The notes under the pieces are model-generated. The model saw only the letters and a list, made by a program, of their open reading frames with translations. It made no database searches and was not told where the DNA came from. From Rheinheimera maricola (lineage in GTDB: Bacteria > Pseudomonadota > Gammaproteobacteria > Enterobacterales > Alteromonadaceae): a DNA stretch of 64,000 nucleotides. Where the stretch lies: contig NZ_JAERPS020000001.1 in assembly GCF_016918075.2 (NCBI RefSeq), positions 806,001-870,000 on the forward strand. Direction: 5' to 3'. Every line of letters begins with the position of its first letter. Within the stretch, counting starts at the first letter, position 1. Positions 21,226 through 29,957 of this stretch are shown piece after piece. Both the position numbers and the translations under genes were made by a program.

Positions 21226-21870
21226 TTGATTAACATTTTGTTAGTTGATGACCATGAGCTTGTACGTACTGGGATCAGTCGCATACTAATGGATGAGCGC
21301 GGTATCAAGGTGATAGGCGAGGCTGGCTCCGGTGAAGAAGCACTACAATTTTGCCGTCAACATGAACCCGATGTGGTGTTGATGGATATGAACATGCCGG
21401 GCATGGGCGGCATGACAGCCACCAAGCGCATTTTACATTATTGCCCGGATATTAAAGTTTTGGCATTGTCTGTTTCATGCGAAGAGCCGGTACCAACTAA
21501 AGTGATGCAGTTGGGGGCAGCAGGGTTTATCTCCAAAAATTCACCACCGCGTGAAATGGTGTCGGCAATTCGTAAAGTTTATTCTGGCGTTCGGCATATA
21601 TCTGATGAAGTAGCACAAAAAATGGCGTTGAGTAAGGTTAATAATCAGAGCCAGAATCCGTTTGATGATTTGTCGGACCGCGAGCTACAGATCATGATGA
21701 TGATTACGCAAGGTCAAAAGGTAAATGACATTGCCGAGTTATTAAATGTCAGTGCTAAAACGGTCAATTCATATCGATACCGGATGTTTGAAAAGCTGGC
21801 CATTAGTGGCGATGTCGAATTAACTCATTTGGCGTTGCGCCACGGCATGATCGACATCGCCAAAGCCTGA
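21226..21870 (+). CDS. uvrY: Response regulator UvrY/GacA
   Basis: A 214-residue NarL/LuxR-family regulator. The receiver has Asp8/Asp9 and phospho-acceptor Asp54 (VLMDMNMPGMGG), and the helix-turn-helix is in IAELLNVSAKTVNSYRYRMFEKL. As partner of BarA/GacS it activates the CsrB-type small RNAs and so controls carbon storage, motility and biofilm. The start is a TTG with a strong GGAGAGG at 21214-21220. Its stop overlaps the uvrC start by one base, the classic uvrY-uvrC arrangement. Confidence 0.95.
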   Translation: MINILLVDDHELVRTGISRILMDERGIKVIGEAGSGEEALQFCRQHEPDVVLMDMNMPGMGGMTATKRILHYCPDIKVLALSVSCEEPVPTKVMQLGAAGFISKNSPPREMVSAIRKVYSGVRHISDEVAQKMALSKVNNQSQNPFDDLSDRELQIMMMITQGQKVNDIAELLNVSAKTVNSYRYRMFEKLAISGDVELTHLALRHGMIDIAKA

Positions 21871-23687
21871 TGTTCGACGCTAAGTCATTTTTAAAGTCAG
21901 TTCCTCACCAGCCTGGCGTTTATCGTATGATAAACGCTGCTGATAAGGTTATTTATGTCGGTAAAGCCAAAGATTTACGCGCCAGGCTTAGCAGCTATTT
22001 CCGTGCTCAAGTGGACAGTATTAAAACCCGGTCACTGGTAAGTCAGATTGCCCATGTCGAATACACTTTAACGCACAGTGAAACAGAAGCGCTGATTTTA
22101 GAAAATAACCTGATCAAGCAGTTTATGCCGCGTTACAACGTATTGCTGCGCGATGATAAATCTTATCCTTATATCCTGCTTAGTAGTCATAAACACCCCC
22201 GCATTAGTTCACATCGCGGACCGCGTAAAACAGTTGGCCAATACTTTGGCCCTTATCCTAATGCCAGTGCTGTGTGGCAAAGCCTGAAAACCTTACAGAA
22301 AATCTTTCCTATTCGTCAGTGTGAGGATAGTTTTTATCGAGCCCGCACCCGGCCGTGTTTACAATATCAGTTGAAGTTATGTTCTGCGCCTTGTGTTGGC
22401 AAAATATCTGATGCGGAGTATCAACAGCAAGTACGGCTGGCGAGCCTGTTTTTACAAGGTAAAGATCAGCAGGTTATCGATGATTTAGTACAACGCATGA
22501 CTGATGCCAGTGAGAACCTACAATTTGAGCAAGCAGCACAACTGCGCGACAAAATTATTGCCCTGCGCAAAGTTCAGGAGCAACAAACGGTCAGTGGCGA
22601 ACATGAAGAAATGGACATTGTTGGTTTTGTCTATTCACACGGTGTTGCTGCTGTGCATTTATTATTTGTGCGGGAGCAAAAAGTACTCGGCAGTAAAGCA
22701 TATTTTCCTAAGGTACCTGCGGATACGGAAGAAACGGAAATTTTAACCGCCTTTTTATTACAATTTTATCTGGATGGCTATGGCACTCAGCAGATGCCGC
22801 GGGAGATTGTAATCGGCTTCCCGCTTACAGATGCTGAGGCGGTAGCTGATGCAATAAGTGAAGTTGCTGGCAAAAAAGTACGTATTACCTATGCTCAGCG
22901 CGGCGAAAAAGCAAAGTACTTAAGTCTGGCGCAGAAAAATGCTCTACAGTCTTGTGATAATAAACAATCACTGGCAGAAAAAATGGCGCTGCGATATCAG
23001 CAATTGCAGCAGCTGTTACAACTCGAACAGCCTATTGCGCGCATGGAGTGTTTTGATATCAGCCATACGATGGGGCAGGCGACTGTCGCCTCTTGTGTAG
23101 TATTTGATGGGCAGGGCCCACATAAGGCTGAATACCGGCGCTACAATGTTACCGGTATCACGGGCGGCGATGATTATGCGGCCATGCAGTTTGCGTTAGA
23201 TAAGCGCTACGGCAAGCTCCAGGACACAGATAAGATACCCGATGTTATTTTCATAGACGGTGGTCAAGGCCAGCTAAATATTGCCGTGGCACAATTTGTT
23301 GGTTGGCCGCATGAAAAAAAACCTTTGCTGGTGGGCGTAGCCAAAGGCACTAGCCGTAAACCTGGGCTTGAGACGCTAATATTAGCCGAGACTGGGCGCA
23401 GTATTAATTTGGTTGACGATGCTCCGGCACTACATTTAATTCAGCAGATCCGCGACGAAGCACATCGTTTTGCCATTACTGGGCATCGTAATAAACGCGG
23501 CAAGGCGTTACTGAAGAGTCCTCTACAGCAGGTTAAAGGCATAGGTGAAAAACGGCGCCAAGCGCTACTGCAGTATTTAGGCGGTTTGCAAGGTGTCATG
23601 CGCTCATCAGTGGCTGAACTCTGCTCAGTGCCGGGCATATCAAAAGCGCAGGCGGAAAAGATTTACCAAGCCTGTCATAACAAGTAG
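21870..23687 (+). CDS. uvrC: Excinuclease ABC subunit C
   Basis: A 605-residue nucleotide-excision repair endonuclease. It has an N-terminal GIY-YIG nuclease (PGVYRM...VIYVGKA) for the 3' cut, a UVR motif (about residues 200-235) for UvrB binding, an RNase H-like C-terminal nuclease (DISHTMGQATVASCVVF, FIDGGQGQLN) for the 5' cut, and tandem helix-hairpin-helix at the end (VKGIGEKRRQALLQYLGG, VPGISKAQAEKIYQ). All catalytic regions appear intact. Confidence 0.97.
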   Translation: MFDAKSFLKSVPHQPGVYRMINAADKVIYVGKAKDLRARLSSYFRAQVDSIKTRSLVSQIAHVEYTLTHSETEALILENNLIKQFMPRYNVLLRDDKSYPYILLSSHKHPRISSHRGPRKTVGQYFGPYPNASAVWQSLKTLQKIFPIRQCEDSFYRARTRPCLQYQLKLCSAPCVGKISDAEYQQQVRLASLFLQGKDQQVIDDLVQRMTDASENLQFEQAAQLRDKIIALRKVQEQQTVSGEHEEMDIVGFVYSHGVAAVHLLFVREQKVLGSKAYFPKVPADTEETEILTAFLLQFYLDGYGTQQMPREIVIGFPLTDAEAVADAISEVAGKKVRITYAQRGEKAKYLSLAQKNALQSCDNKQSLAEKMALRYQQLQQLLQLEQPIARMECFDISHTMGQATVASCVVFDGQGPHKAEYRRYNVTGITGGDDYAAMQFALDKRYGKLQDTDKIPDVIFIDGGQGQLNIAVAQFVGWPHEKKPLLVGVAKGTSRKPGLETLILAETGRSINLVDDAPALHLIQQIRDEAHRFAITGHRNKRGKALLKSPLQQVKGIGEKRRQALLQYLGGLQGVMRSSVAELCSVPGISKAQAEKIYQACHNK

Positions 23688-23720
23688 CATAGCGATATCG
23701 CTGTAGTAGAGAATAATAAG

Positions 23721-24275
23721 ATGTGGAATATTCCCAATCTGTTAACCCTGTTTCGCCTGTTTTTAATTCCGGTTTTTATTATTTGTTTTTACTCTGGTGC
23801 TGAGAATGCACGTTTTTGGGCGGCGTTTGCTTTTTGGCTGGCAGCCATTACGGATGCACTTGATGGTTACCTGGCACGTAAGCTTGAGCAATCTACCCCT
23901 TTTGGCGCTTTTCTTGATCCGGTTGCGGATAAGGTTATGGTAGCGGTTGCCTTGGTGGTAATCGCCGTAGACAGCGTATCGCTGTGGGTTACCATACCTG
24001 CAATTATTATGATTAGTCGCGAGATTGTTATCTCAGCGTTGCGAGAGTGGATGGCTGAGTTAGGTAAACGCGCTAATGTTGCGGTATCTAACCTCGGCAA
24101 GTATAAAACCATAGCGCAGATGCTGGCATTAATAGGCCTGATCTGGCGCCCTGAATATTGGCTGGTAAGTTGGTTTACACCTGCCGGTATGTTGTTGTTG
24201 TATATTGCTACTGTACTAACAATATGGTCTATGTACGTATACTTAAAAGCAGCTTGGCGTGATCTGGTGCATTAA
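23721..24275 (+). CDS. pgsA: CDP-diacylglycerol-glycerol-3-phosphate 3-phosphatidyltransferase
   Basis: A 184-residue inner-membrane CDP-alcohol phosphatidyltransferase making phosphatidylglycerol phosphate. The catalytic signature DG..AR........G...D...D is complete (DALDGYLARKLEQ, then FGAFLDPVADK). It has about four to six membrane helices. It sits 33 bp after uvrC and before the glyW-cysT-leuZ tRNA genes, exactly as in E. coli. Confidence 0.96.
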   Translation: MWNIPNLLTLFRLFLIPVFIICFYSGAENARFWAAFAFWLAAITDALDGYLARKLEQSTPFGAFLDPVADKVMVAVALVVIAVDSVSLWVTIPAIIMISREIVISALREWMAELGKRANVAVSNLGKYKTIAQMLALIGLIWRPEYWLVSWFTPAGMLLLYIATVLTIWSMYVYLKAAWRDLVH

Positions 24276-24349
24276 TGCCGGTTTTTGCTGTTTATTAGCG
24301 CAACTCAGTTAAATTTTAATCAGTCAGTCATAAAAGCAATAATTTATTA

Positions 24350-24377
24350 TTGACTGACACAATTAAAACAGTAGAAT
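24350..24377 (+). promoter_or_regulatory. Promoter of the Gly-Cys-Leu-Gly tRNA operon
   Basis: TTGACT (24350-24355), 16-bp spacer, TAGAAT (24372-24377), followed by a GC-rich discriminator. The -35 lies in the right arm of an inverted repeat (GTCAGTCA 24323-24330 / TGACTGAC 24351-24358), which could be the pgsA terminator or an operator. Confidence 0.6.
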
Positions 24378-24410
24378 GCGACACGTGTTAAGGCACATGG
24401 CCGTAACAAC

Positions 24411-24486
24411 GCGAGTATAGCTCAGCTGGTAGAGCGCGACCTTGCCAAGGTCGAGGTCACGAGTTCGAACCTCGTTACTCGCTCCA
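24411..24486 (+). tRNA. glyW: tRNA-Gly (anticodon GCC), copy 1
   Basis: 76-nt cloverleaf, acceptor GCGAGTA/TACTCGC, anticodon GCC at 24444-24446 in loop TTGCCAA, T loop GTTCGAAC, encoded CCA. Confidence 0.97.
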
Positions 24487-24516
24487 ACTCTTTCAAAGAG
24501 TTAAAATTGTTTGATT

Positions 24517-24590
24517 GGCGGGTTGGCAGAATGGCCATGCAGCGGATTGCAAATCCGTCCATCTCGGTTCGACTCCGGGACCCGCCTCCA
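24517..24590 (+). tRNA. cysT: tRNA-Cys (anticodon GCA)
   Basis: 74-nt cloverleaf with acceptor GGCGGGT/ACCCGCC, anticodon GCA at 24549-24551 in loop TTGCAAA, encoded CCA. Confidence 0.97.
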
Positions 24591-24639
24591 TAACATAATA
24601 TGCTGTGAAGAGTAGCAAAGTGATATAGAAAAGTTGTCT

Positions 24640-24726
24640 GCCCGGGTGGTGAAATCGGTAGACACAAGGGATTTAAAATCCCTCGCTCGAAAGGGCGTGC
24701 CGGTTCAAGTCCGGCCCCGGGCACCA
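24640..24726 (+). tRNA. leuZ: tRNA-Leu (anticodon TAA)
   Basis: 87-nt class II tRNA with acceptor GCCCGGG/CCCGGGC, anticodon TAA at 24674-24676, long variable arm, encoded CCA. Confidence 0.97.
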
Positions 24727-24755
24727 TTACTCTTCAGAGTAAATACCAGATTTAT

Positions 24756-24831
24756 GCGAGTATAGCTCAGCTGGTAGAGCGCGACCTTGCCAAGGTCGAG
24801 GTCACGAGTTCGAACCTCGTTACTCGCTCCA
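24756..24831 (+). tRNA. tRNA-Gly (anticodon GCC), copy 2
   Basis: Identical to the copy at 24411-24486 (offset 345), anticodon GCC at 24789-24791. It is an extra gene compared with the E. coli glyW-cysT-leuZ operon. Confidence 0.97.
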
Positions 24832-24840
24832 AATACGCAA

Positions 24841-24866
24841 AAACGCAGCCTACTGGCTGCGTTTTT
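24841..24866. terminator. tRNA operon terminator, probably bidirectional
   Basis: Ten-base stem AAACGCAGCC/GGCTGCGTTT with TACT loop and T run; A tract on the left can also serve the convergent transporter gene. Confidence 0.88.
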
Positions 24867-24881
24867 CGTTTCTGCTACCAG

Positions 24882-26324
24882 TTAAAAATCAAAGATGTGT
24901 CGCGCTAAGGTCATTACTGCCAGAGTAATAAGCAAAACAGCTGCGATATTAAGTACTAAACCGGCTTTTACCATATCAATAATTTTCAGCTTGCCGGAAG
25001 CGAATACAATCGCATTAGGCGGGGTGGCAACCGGCATCATAAAAGCACAACTGGCAGCGACGGCCGCAGGTATGACCAACATAGCGGCAGACGTATTCAA
25101 TGATATGGCTACCGGACCTAAAAGAGGTAAAAATGCTGCTGCGGTTGCGGTATTGCTGGTGATCTCAGTCAGGAAAATGATCACAGTGGTTACCAACACA
25201 ATCAGTATAAGCAAATTAATACTGCCAAGTTGCCCGATTTGGCCGGCAATATAGCCGGATAACCCGGAGTTATCTATTTGTGTTGCCAGGGTTAAGCCTC
25301 CGCCAAACAGCAATAACACGCCCCAGGGCAGCTTTTGGCAATCTTCCCACTGTAAAATACGTTGTCCACTGTTAAGCGACACAGGTAGTACAAACAGCAA
25401 GATGGCGGCAGATACAGCAATAAGGGTGTCATCGAGCTTAATGCCGCTAACCTGGCTTAATGGAGCGCGAAAAACCCAACAAAATGCAGCCAGCATAAAT
25501 ACGGCTAATACGAGTTTTTCAGCATTATGCATTTGGCCCAGAGCATTGAGCTTTTTTCGGTACATACTGCGGCTATCAACTGTAGCGATATTATCCAATC
25601 TGAAGTGAAGCTGTGTCAGCCAAAACCAACACACCAGTAATAAACTTACCGCCAGTGGCACGCCAAACAGCATCCAGTCGCTGAAACTGAGCTGTACTTG
25701 GTAGCTGCGCTCCAAATATGCCGCCAGTAATGCATTGGGTGGGGTGCCGATTAACGTCGCTACACCGCCAATACTGGCGGAGTAAGCAATAGACAATAAA
25801 ACGGCTTTGGCAAAGTTATCGTTGCTAGCACCTTGCTCTTGCTGCATAGCAATAATAGATAAGCCAATTGGTAACATCATGACGGCGGTGGCGGTGTTAG
25901 ACATCCACATCGATAAAAAAGCGGTAACCAGCATAATACCGGCAATTTGCTGGCTAGGTTTACTGCCCACCATTAGCATGGTAATTAGCGCAATACGCTT
26001 GTGTAGGTTCCAGCGCTCCATCGCAATTGAAAGTACAAAGCCACCCAGAAACAAGAAAATAAGCGGGTGTGCATAAGGTGCCGTCACATTACCAATAGTG
26101 TCCAGGTTTAGCAGCGGCACGACCGCAATGGGCAATAGAGCAGTAACCGGAATGGGTACTGGCTCTGTTATCCACCATAATGCCATCCAACAAGTCAGGC
26201 CGGTAATTAGCCAGGCGTTGGCTGACATACCGCTAAACCAGGGTGGCGTTAATAACGTGAGTAAAAATAATACTGGGCCGGCCAACAGCGTAATATAAAA
26301 AGCTAACTTAAACTGAAAAGGCAT
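24882..26324 (-). CDS. DASS (SLC13-type) Na+/carboxylate symporter
   Basis: A 480-residue inner-membrane carrier of the divalent anion:Na+ symporter family. The two conserved Ser-Asn-Thr sodium/substrate hairpins are visible (WMSNTATAVMMLP and ITSNTATAAAFLP), as well as GTPPNALLAAYL and MMPVATPPNAIVFASG in the two inverted repeats. The likely substrates are C4-dicarboxylates such as succinate, fumarate or malate; sulfate is less likely. It appears monocistronic. Confidence 0.9.
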   Translation of the reverse strand: MPFQFKLAFYITLLAGPVLFLLTLLTPPWFSGMSANAWLITGLTCWMALWWITEPVPIPVTALLPIAVVPLLNLDTIGNVTAPYAHPLIFLFLGGFVLSIAMERWNLHKRIALITMLMVGSKPSQQIAGIMLVTAFLSMWMSNTATAVMMLPIGLSIIAMQQEQGASNDNFAKAVLLSIAYSASIGGVATLIGTPPNALLAAYLERSYQVQLSFSDWMLFGVPLAVSLLLVCWFWLTQLHFRLDNIATVDSRSMYRKKLNALGQMHNAEKLVLAVFMLAAFCWVFRAPLSQVSGIKLDDTLIAVSAAILLFVLPVSLNSGQRILQWEDCQKLPWGVLLLFGGGLTLATQIDNSGLSGYIAGQIGQLGSINLLILIVLVTTVIIFLTEITSNTATAAAFLPLLGPVAISLNTSAAMLVIPAAVAASCAFMMPVATPPNAIVFASGKLKIIDMVKAGLVLNIAAVLLITLAVMTLARHIFDF

Positions 26325-26341
26325 AACCGGTCCTTATGGCG

Positions 26342-27100
26342 TTAATCGTCAAAGCTATTATTATCGGCCGCACTCTCTGCTGTTTTGCTTGAGGTCAATA
26401 ATTGCGCCTCCAGCATACGTATTTCAATATCATCTAACAGCCGCCATTGGCCGGGTTTTAATCCGGCTACGCGGATATGCATAATACGAGTTCGTTTCAG
26501 CGTTTGCACATCATAACCCAGGTATTCACACATCCGGCGTATTTGCCGGTTTAAGCCTTGAGTAAGAATAATAGAAAAACTCTGTTTCGAGCGTTGTTGA
26601 ACAGTGCAAGGCAGGGTAACCGTGTCAAGGATCGGTACGCCGCGGCTCATTTGTTGGATAAAACGCTCAGTGATCGGCTTGTTAACCGTAACTACATATT
26701 CTTTATCATGCGCATTGCCGGCACGCAGGATTTTATTCACGATATCGCCATCGTTAGTGAGGAAAATCAAACCCTCTGAAGGTTTATCTAAGCGGCCAAT
26801 TGGGAAAATGCGCTCGGGATAACGAATGGCATCGATAATATTGCCGTGAATATGCCGCTCAGTTGTACAGGTAATACCCACGGGTTTGTGATAAGCCAAA
26901 TAGACCCGCTTGGGTTTGGCTTTTAACGGTTTGCCGTCAATTAACACTTGATCACTTTCACTGACTTTTAAGCCTACCGGCGCCACAACACCATTCACAG
27001 TAACCTGGCCATTTTCGATGAATTTGTCGGCTTCACGACGGGAACAAAAGCCAGTATCACTGATAAATTTGTTTAAACGGTATAACACGGTATCAGACAT
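26342..27100 (-). CDS. rluF: 23S rRNA pseudouridine(2604) synthase RluF
   Basis: A 252-residue RsuA/RluB/E/F-family enzyme. The S4-like RNA-binding domain (LNKFISDTGFCSRREADKFI) is followed by the catalytic domain with Asp105 in GRLDKPSEGLIFLTNDGD and the closing QGLNRQIRRMCEYLGYDV motif. The match along the length to E. coli RluF is close; it lacks the long basic tail. I chose ATG 27100 (MSDTVLYRLNK); the earlier in-frame ATG at 27181 would add a non-family leader. Confidence 0.92.
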   Translation of the reverse strand: MSDTVLYRLNKFISDTGFCSRREADKFIENGQVTVNGVVAPVGLKVSESDQVLIDGKPLKAKPKRVYLAYHKPVGITCTTERHIHGNIIDAIRYPERIFPIGRLDKPSEGLIFLTNDGDIVNKILRAGNAHDKEYVVTVNKPITERFIQQMSRGVPILDTVTLPCTVQQRSKQSFSIILTQGLNRQIRRMCEYLGYDVQTLKRTRIMHIRVAGLKPGQWRLLDDIEIRMLEAQLLTSSKTAESAADNNSFDD

Positions 27101-27251
27101 AGAAAAGATAGATCTTAATAGGATTTTATAATGGCGATAGTTTAGGGGGTTAAGCGGCTTTACGCTACTGCAGTAACGCAAAAGGCCGGGAAAATGCCAA
27201 GCCTTTTAGTGTTAGCCGGCGTGTTGTAAGGTGGAGTAAAATACATTAGAA

Positions 27252-27323
27252 CAATAGCTTAATAGCTTAATAGCTTAATAGCTTAATAGCTCAATAGCTC
27301 AATAGCTCAATAGCTCAATAGCT
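27252..27323. repeat. Nine tandem copies of an 8-bp unit (YAATAGCT)
   Basis: Nine perfect head-to-tail octamers, read as CAATAGCT once, TAATAGCT four times, then CAATAGCT four times. Only the first base varies, and it varies in blocks. The array lies between the 5' end of rluF and the 3' end of etfD, outside any convincing gene. The octamer length means that copy-number change would shift frame if it were coding, but here it is intergenic. Confidence 0.95.
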
Positions 27324-27373
27324 TAGCCCGATATCACATGGTAATGTTGAACCGGGCTGAGTCTATGTAATTA

Positions 27374-29023
27374 TTACATGTTAGGGTAATTAGGCCCACC
27401 TGCGCCTTCAGGTGTTACCCAAGTGATATTTTGTGCGGGGTCTTTAATATCACAGGTTTTACAATGAATGCAGTTTTGTGCGTTTATCTGAAATTTGGGC
27501 GCATTGTTTTCATCTTGCACGATTTCATATACGCCAGCCGGGCAATAACGTTGTGCCGGTTCATTGTATTTTGCTAAGTTTACCGCTATAGGAATATTAC
27601 TGTCGGTTAACTGCAAATGGCATGGTTGCTCTTCTTCGTGGTTAGTATTAGATAAATAAACTGACGATAAGCGGTCAAAGCTCAATACGTTGTCCGGTTT
27701 GGAATATTGAATAATTTCAGCAGCAACTGCAGGTTTAAGTTGGGCATAATCATGGCTGTCATCTTTTAGCGTAAATGGCAATTTGCCACCAAACCAGTTT
27801 TGATCCAGCGTATTAAAAGCGCCACCCCAAAACATGCCAAATTTATGCATTGCAGGGCCAAAATTGCGCGAACGATAAAGCTCATCGTACAGCCAGCTAT
27901 TTTTTATTGCCTCTGCATATGCGGTTAAGTCAGCACCGCCATTCTCATCCTGTGATAGCGCTTGAAACAGCGTTTCTGCTGCTAACATGCCTGATTTCAT
28001 CGCTGTATGGTTGCCTTTGATTTTGGCAAAATTTAATGTGCCGGCGTCGCAACCTACCAGTAAGCCGCCGTTAAAACTCATTTTTGGCAGGCTATTCAGG
28101 CCGCCTTTTGCAATGGCGCGGGCACCGTAGCTAACCCGTTTACCATTTTGTAGATATTGGCCGATAACCGGATGATGTTTATAGCGTTGAAACTCATCAA
28201 ACGGGCTTAAGTGAGGGTTGCTGTAGTTTAAATCAACAATTAAACCTACTACGATTTGCTGGTTTTCAGCATGATAAAGATAGCCACCGCCAGAGGTATC
28301 TGCAGTTAACGGCCAGCCCGCTGAATGCACCACCAAACCAGGCTTATGCTGCTCTGCGGGCACATCCCAAATTTCTTTAAAACCCAATGCATAATGCTGC
28401 GGCGATTTATCTTTATCCAGTTGGAATTGTTTAATAAGCTGTTTGCCTAAATGTCCACGGCAGCCTTCGGCAAACACGGTATATTTAGCCAGTAACTCCA
28501 TGCCAGGTACGAAGCTATCTTTGGGCTTGCCGTGCTTATCCAAACCCATATCGCCAATGAGTATGCCTTTGACAATGTTGTCTGTTATTAATACTTCGCT
28601 GGCAGCAAAGCCCGGAAAAATCTCCACGCCAAGTTGTTCAGCTTGCTGCGCTAGCCAGCGGCAAAGGTTCGCCATTGAAACAATATAATTACCGCTGTTA
28701 TGCATTGTTTTTGGCACAGCAAAGCCTGGTAGCTTTCTGGCGGTTTCTGCGCTATTGAACAAATAAATATCATCATGCGTTACTGCAGTAGTCACCGGCG
28801 CCCCCAACTGTTGCCAATCGGGTAACAGCTCATTTAGTGCACGTGGTTCAAATACCGCTCCGGAGAGGATATGAGCGCCGACTTCAGAGCCTTTTTCCAC
28901 CACACAGACCGTAAGTTCTTTGGCTGCTGCTTTTGCTTGTTGCATCAATTTGATGGCAGTAGACAGCCCGGCCGGGCCGGCACCCACTATTACAACATCG
29001 AATTCCATTGATTCTCTTTCCAC
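27374..29023 (-). CDS. etfD: Electron transfer flavoprotein-ubiquinone oxidoreductase
   Basis: A 549-residue membrane-bound ETF-QO. It takes electrons from ETF and reduces ubiquinone, linking acyl-CoA dehydrogenases to the respiratory chain. It has the N-terminal FAD fold (FDVVIVGAGPAGLSTAIKL), the quinone-binding middle region, and C-terminal 4Fe-4S ligands (CIHCKTCDIKDP plus an upstream Cys in YCPAGVYE). I prefer the GTG start at 29023 (residues VERESMEFDV): AAGAGGT sits upstream and Pseudomonas homologues begin MEREYMEF. ATG 29008 is an alternative. It is divergent from etfBA. Confidence 0.95.
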   Translation of the reverse strand: MERESMEFDVVIVGAGPAGLSTAIKLMQQAKAAAKELTVCVVEKGSEVGAHILSGAVFEPRALNELLPDWQQLGAPVTTAVTHDDIYLFNSAETARKLPGFAVPKTMHNSGNYIVSMANLCRWLAQQAEQLGVEIFPGFAASEVLITDNIVKGILIGDMGLDKHGKPKDSFVPGMELLAKYTVFAEGCRGHLGKQLIKQFQLDKDKSPQHYALGFKEIWDVPAEQHKPGLVVHSAGWPLTADTSGGGYLYHAENQQIVVGLIVDLNYSNPHLSPFDEFQRYKHHPVIGQYLQNGKRVSYGARAIAKGGLNSLPKMSFNGGLLVGCDAGTLNFAKIKGNHTAMKSGMLAAETLFQALSQDENGGADLTAYAEAIKNSWLYDELYRSRNFGPAMHKFGMFWGGAFNTLDQNWFGGKLPFTLKDDSHDYAQLKPAVAAEIIQYSKPDNVLSFDRLSSVYLSNTNHEEEQPCHLQLTDSNIPIAVNLAKYNEPAQRYCPAGVYEIVQDENNAPKFQINAQNCIHCKTCDIKDPAQNITWVTPEGAGGPNYPNM

Positions 29024-29093
29024 AGCACTGACCTCTTGGAGTATATTATTTACAGCTGACGCCGCTTTTGTCATGGTGTTTAGGGTATTGCAG

Positions 29094-29111
29094 GTTGACG
29101 TTAACGTCAAC
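29094..29111. promoter_or_regulatory. Candidate LiuR-type operator 1 (perfect 18-bp palindrome)
   Basis: GTTGACGTTAACGTCAAC is a perfect palindrome in the etfD/etfB divergent region. It resembles the MerR-family LiuR motif described for branched-chain amino-acid and ETF genes in Alteromonadales (TTTACGTnAACGTAAA, from memory). The regulator itself is not in this window. Confidence 0.5.
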
Positions 29112-29146
29112 AGTAAGTAGATTGTGGCAAACCAAACTATTATAGC

Positions 29147-29162
29147 TTTACCTTAACGTAAA
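29147..29162. promoter_or_regulatory. Candidate LiuR-type operator 2
   Basis: TTTACCTTAACGTAAA matches the same palindrome with one mismatch and is centred 52 bp (about five helical turns) from site 1. It lies 46 bp upstream of the etfB start. Confidence 0.5.
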
Positions 29163-29207
29163 CCTGCAGCAAAGATGGCTTATTGTGCAGGAAATAATGA
29201 GGATTTT

Positions 29208-29957
29208 ATGAAAATACTGGTACCGGTAAAACGGGTGATAGACTACAACGTCAAAGTTCGGGTAAAAGCTGATCAAACGGGTGTAGACCTGGCCAACGTT
29301 AAAATGGCGTTGAATCCATTTTGCGAAATAGCTGTTGAAGAAGCGGTTAGGTTAAAAGAAGCTGGTAACGCCTCGGAAGTGGTTGTGGTGTCTATTGGTA
29401 CCACCGCTGTACAAGAACAGCTGCGTACCGCGTTGGCGCTAGGAGCTGACCGTGCGTTACATATCGAAACGGATCAGCATCTTGACTCATTACAGGTCGC
29501 CAAGTTGCTGGCAAAGGTTGTTGCACAAGAGCAGCCTGGTTTAGTTATCTTGGGCAAACAGGCCATCGATTCTGACAACAATCAAACCGGCCAAATGTTG
29601 GCAGCTTTAACCGGAATGGGGCAGGGTACTTTTGCCTCAAAAGTGCAGTTAGCTGACGGTAAAGTGCTGGTAACGCGTGAAATTGACGGTGGCTTACAAA
29701 CGGTGGCATTAACACTGCCAGCAGTAGTATCAACTGATTTACGTTTAAATGAACCACGTTACGCCTCTTTGCCTAACATTATGAAAGCAAAAAAGAAACC
29801 ACTGGATGTAATCGCGGCAGATAGTTTTGGTGTAACCCTTAGCTCCAACGTCACGGTGCTAAAAGTTGCAGCTCCGGCCAGCCGTCAGGGTGGCATTAAA
29901 GTTGAGTCAGTGGCAGAGCTTGTCGATAAGTTAAAGCATGAAGCGAAGGTGATCTAA
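29208..29957 (+). CDS. etfB: Electron transfer flavoprotein beta subunit
   Basis: A 249-residue ETF beta subunit binding AMP. Motifs are [19 protein letters not shown] at the start, [18 protein letters not shown], and the family signature [21 protein letters not shown] (given as [16 protein letters not shown] and KAKKK). With EtfA it accepts electrons from acyl-CoA and related dehydrogenases. I chose ATG 29208 after GAGG; an in-frame ATG 33 bp upstream gives an atypical leader. One base overlaps etfA. Confidence 0.96.
   Translation: MKILVPVKRVIDYNVKVRVKADQTGVDLANVKMALNPFCEIAVEEAVRLKEAGNASEVVVVSIGTTAVQEQLRTALALGADRALHIETDQHLDSLQVAKLLAKVVAQEQPGLVILGKQAIDSDNNQTGQMLAALTGMGQGTFASKVQLADGKVLVTREIDGGLQTVALTLPAVVSTDLRLNEPRYASLPNIMKAKKKPLDVIAADSFGVTLSSNVTVLKVAAPASRQGGIKVESVAELVDKLKHEAKVI

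Noticed and set aside
24422-24727. Open frame of 101 codons on the minus strand
   Set aside because: It lies across the tRNA-Gly, tRNA-Cys and tRNA-Leu genes; its GLEPARP-like start is a known false protein read from tRNA genes.
27024-27181. Longer rluF reading frame starting at 27181
   Set aside because: The additional 27 residues match nothing in RluF proteins and would place the start within AT-rich leader sequence.
27252-27323. Octamer array as a CRISPR
   Set aside because: The units are contiguous with no spacers and no cas genes nearby.
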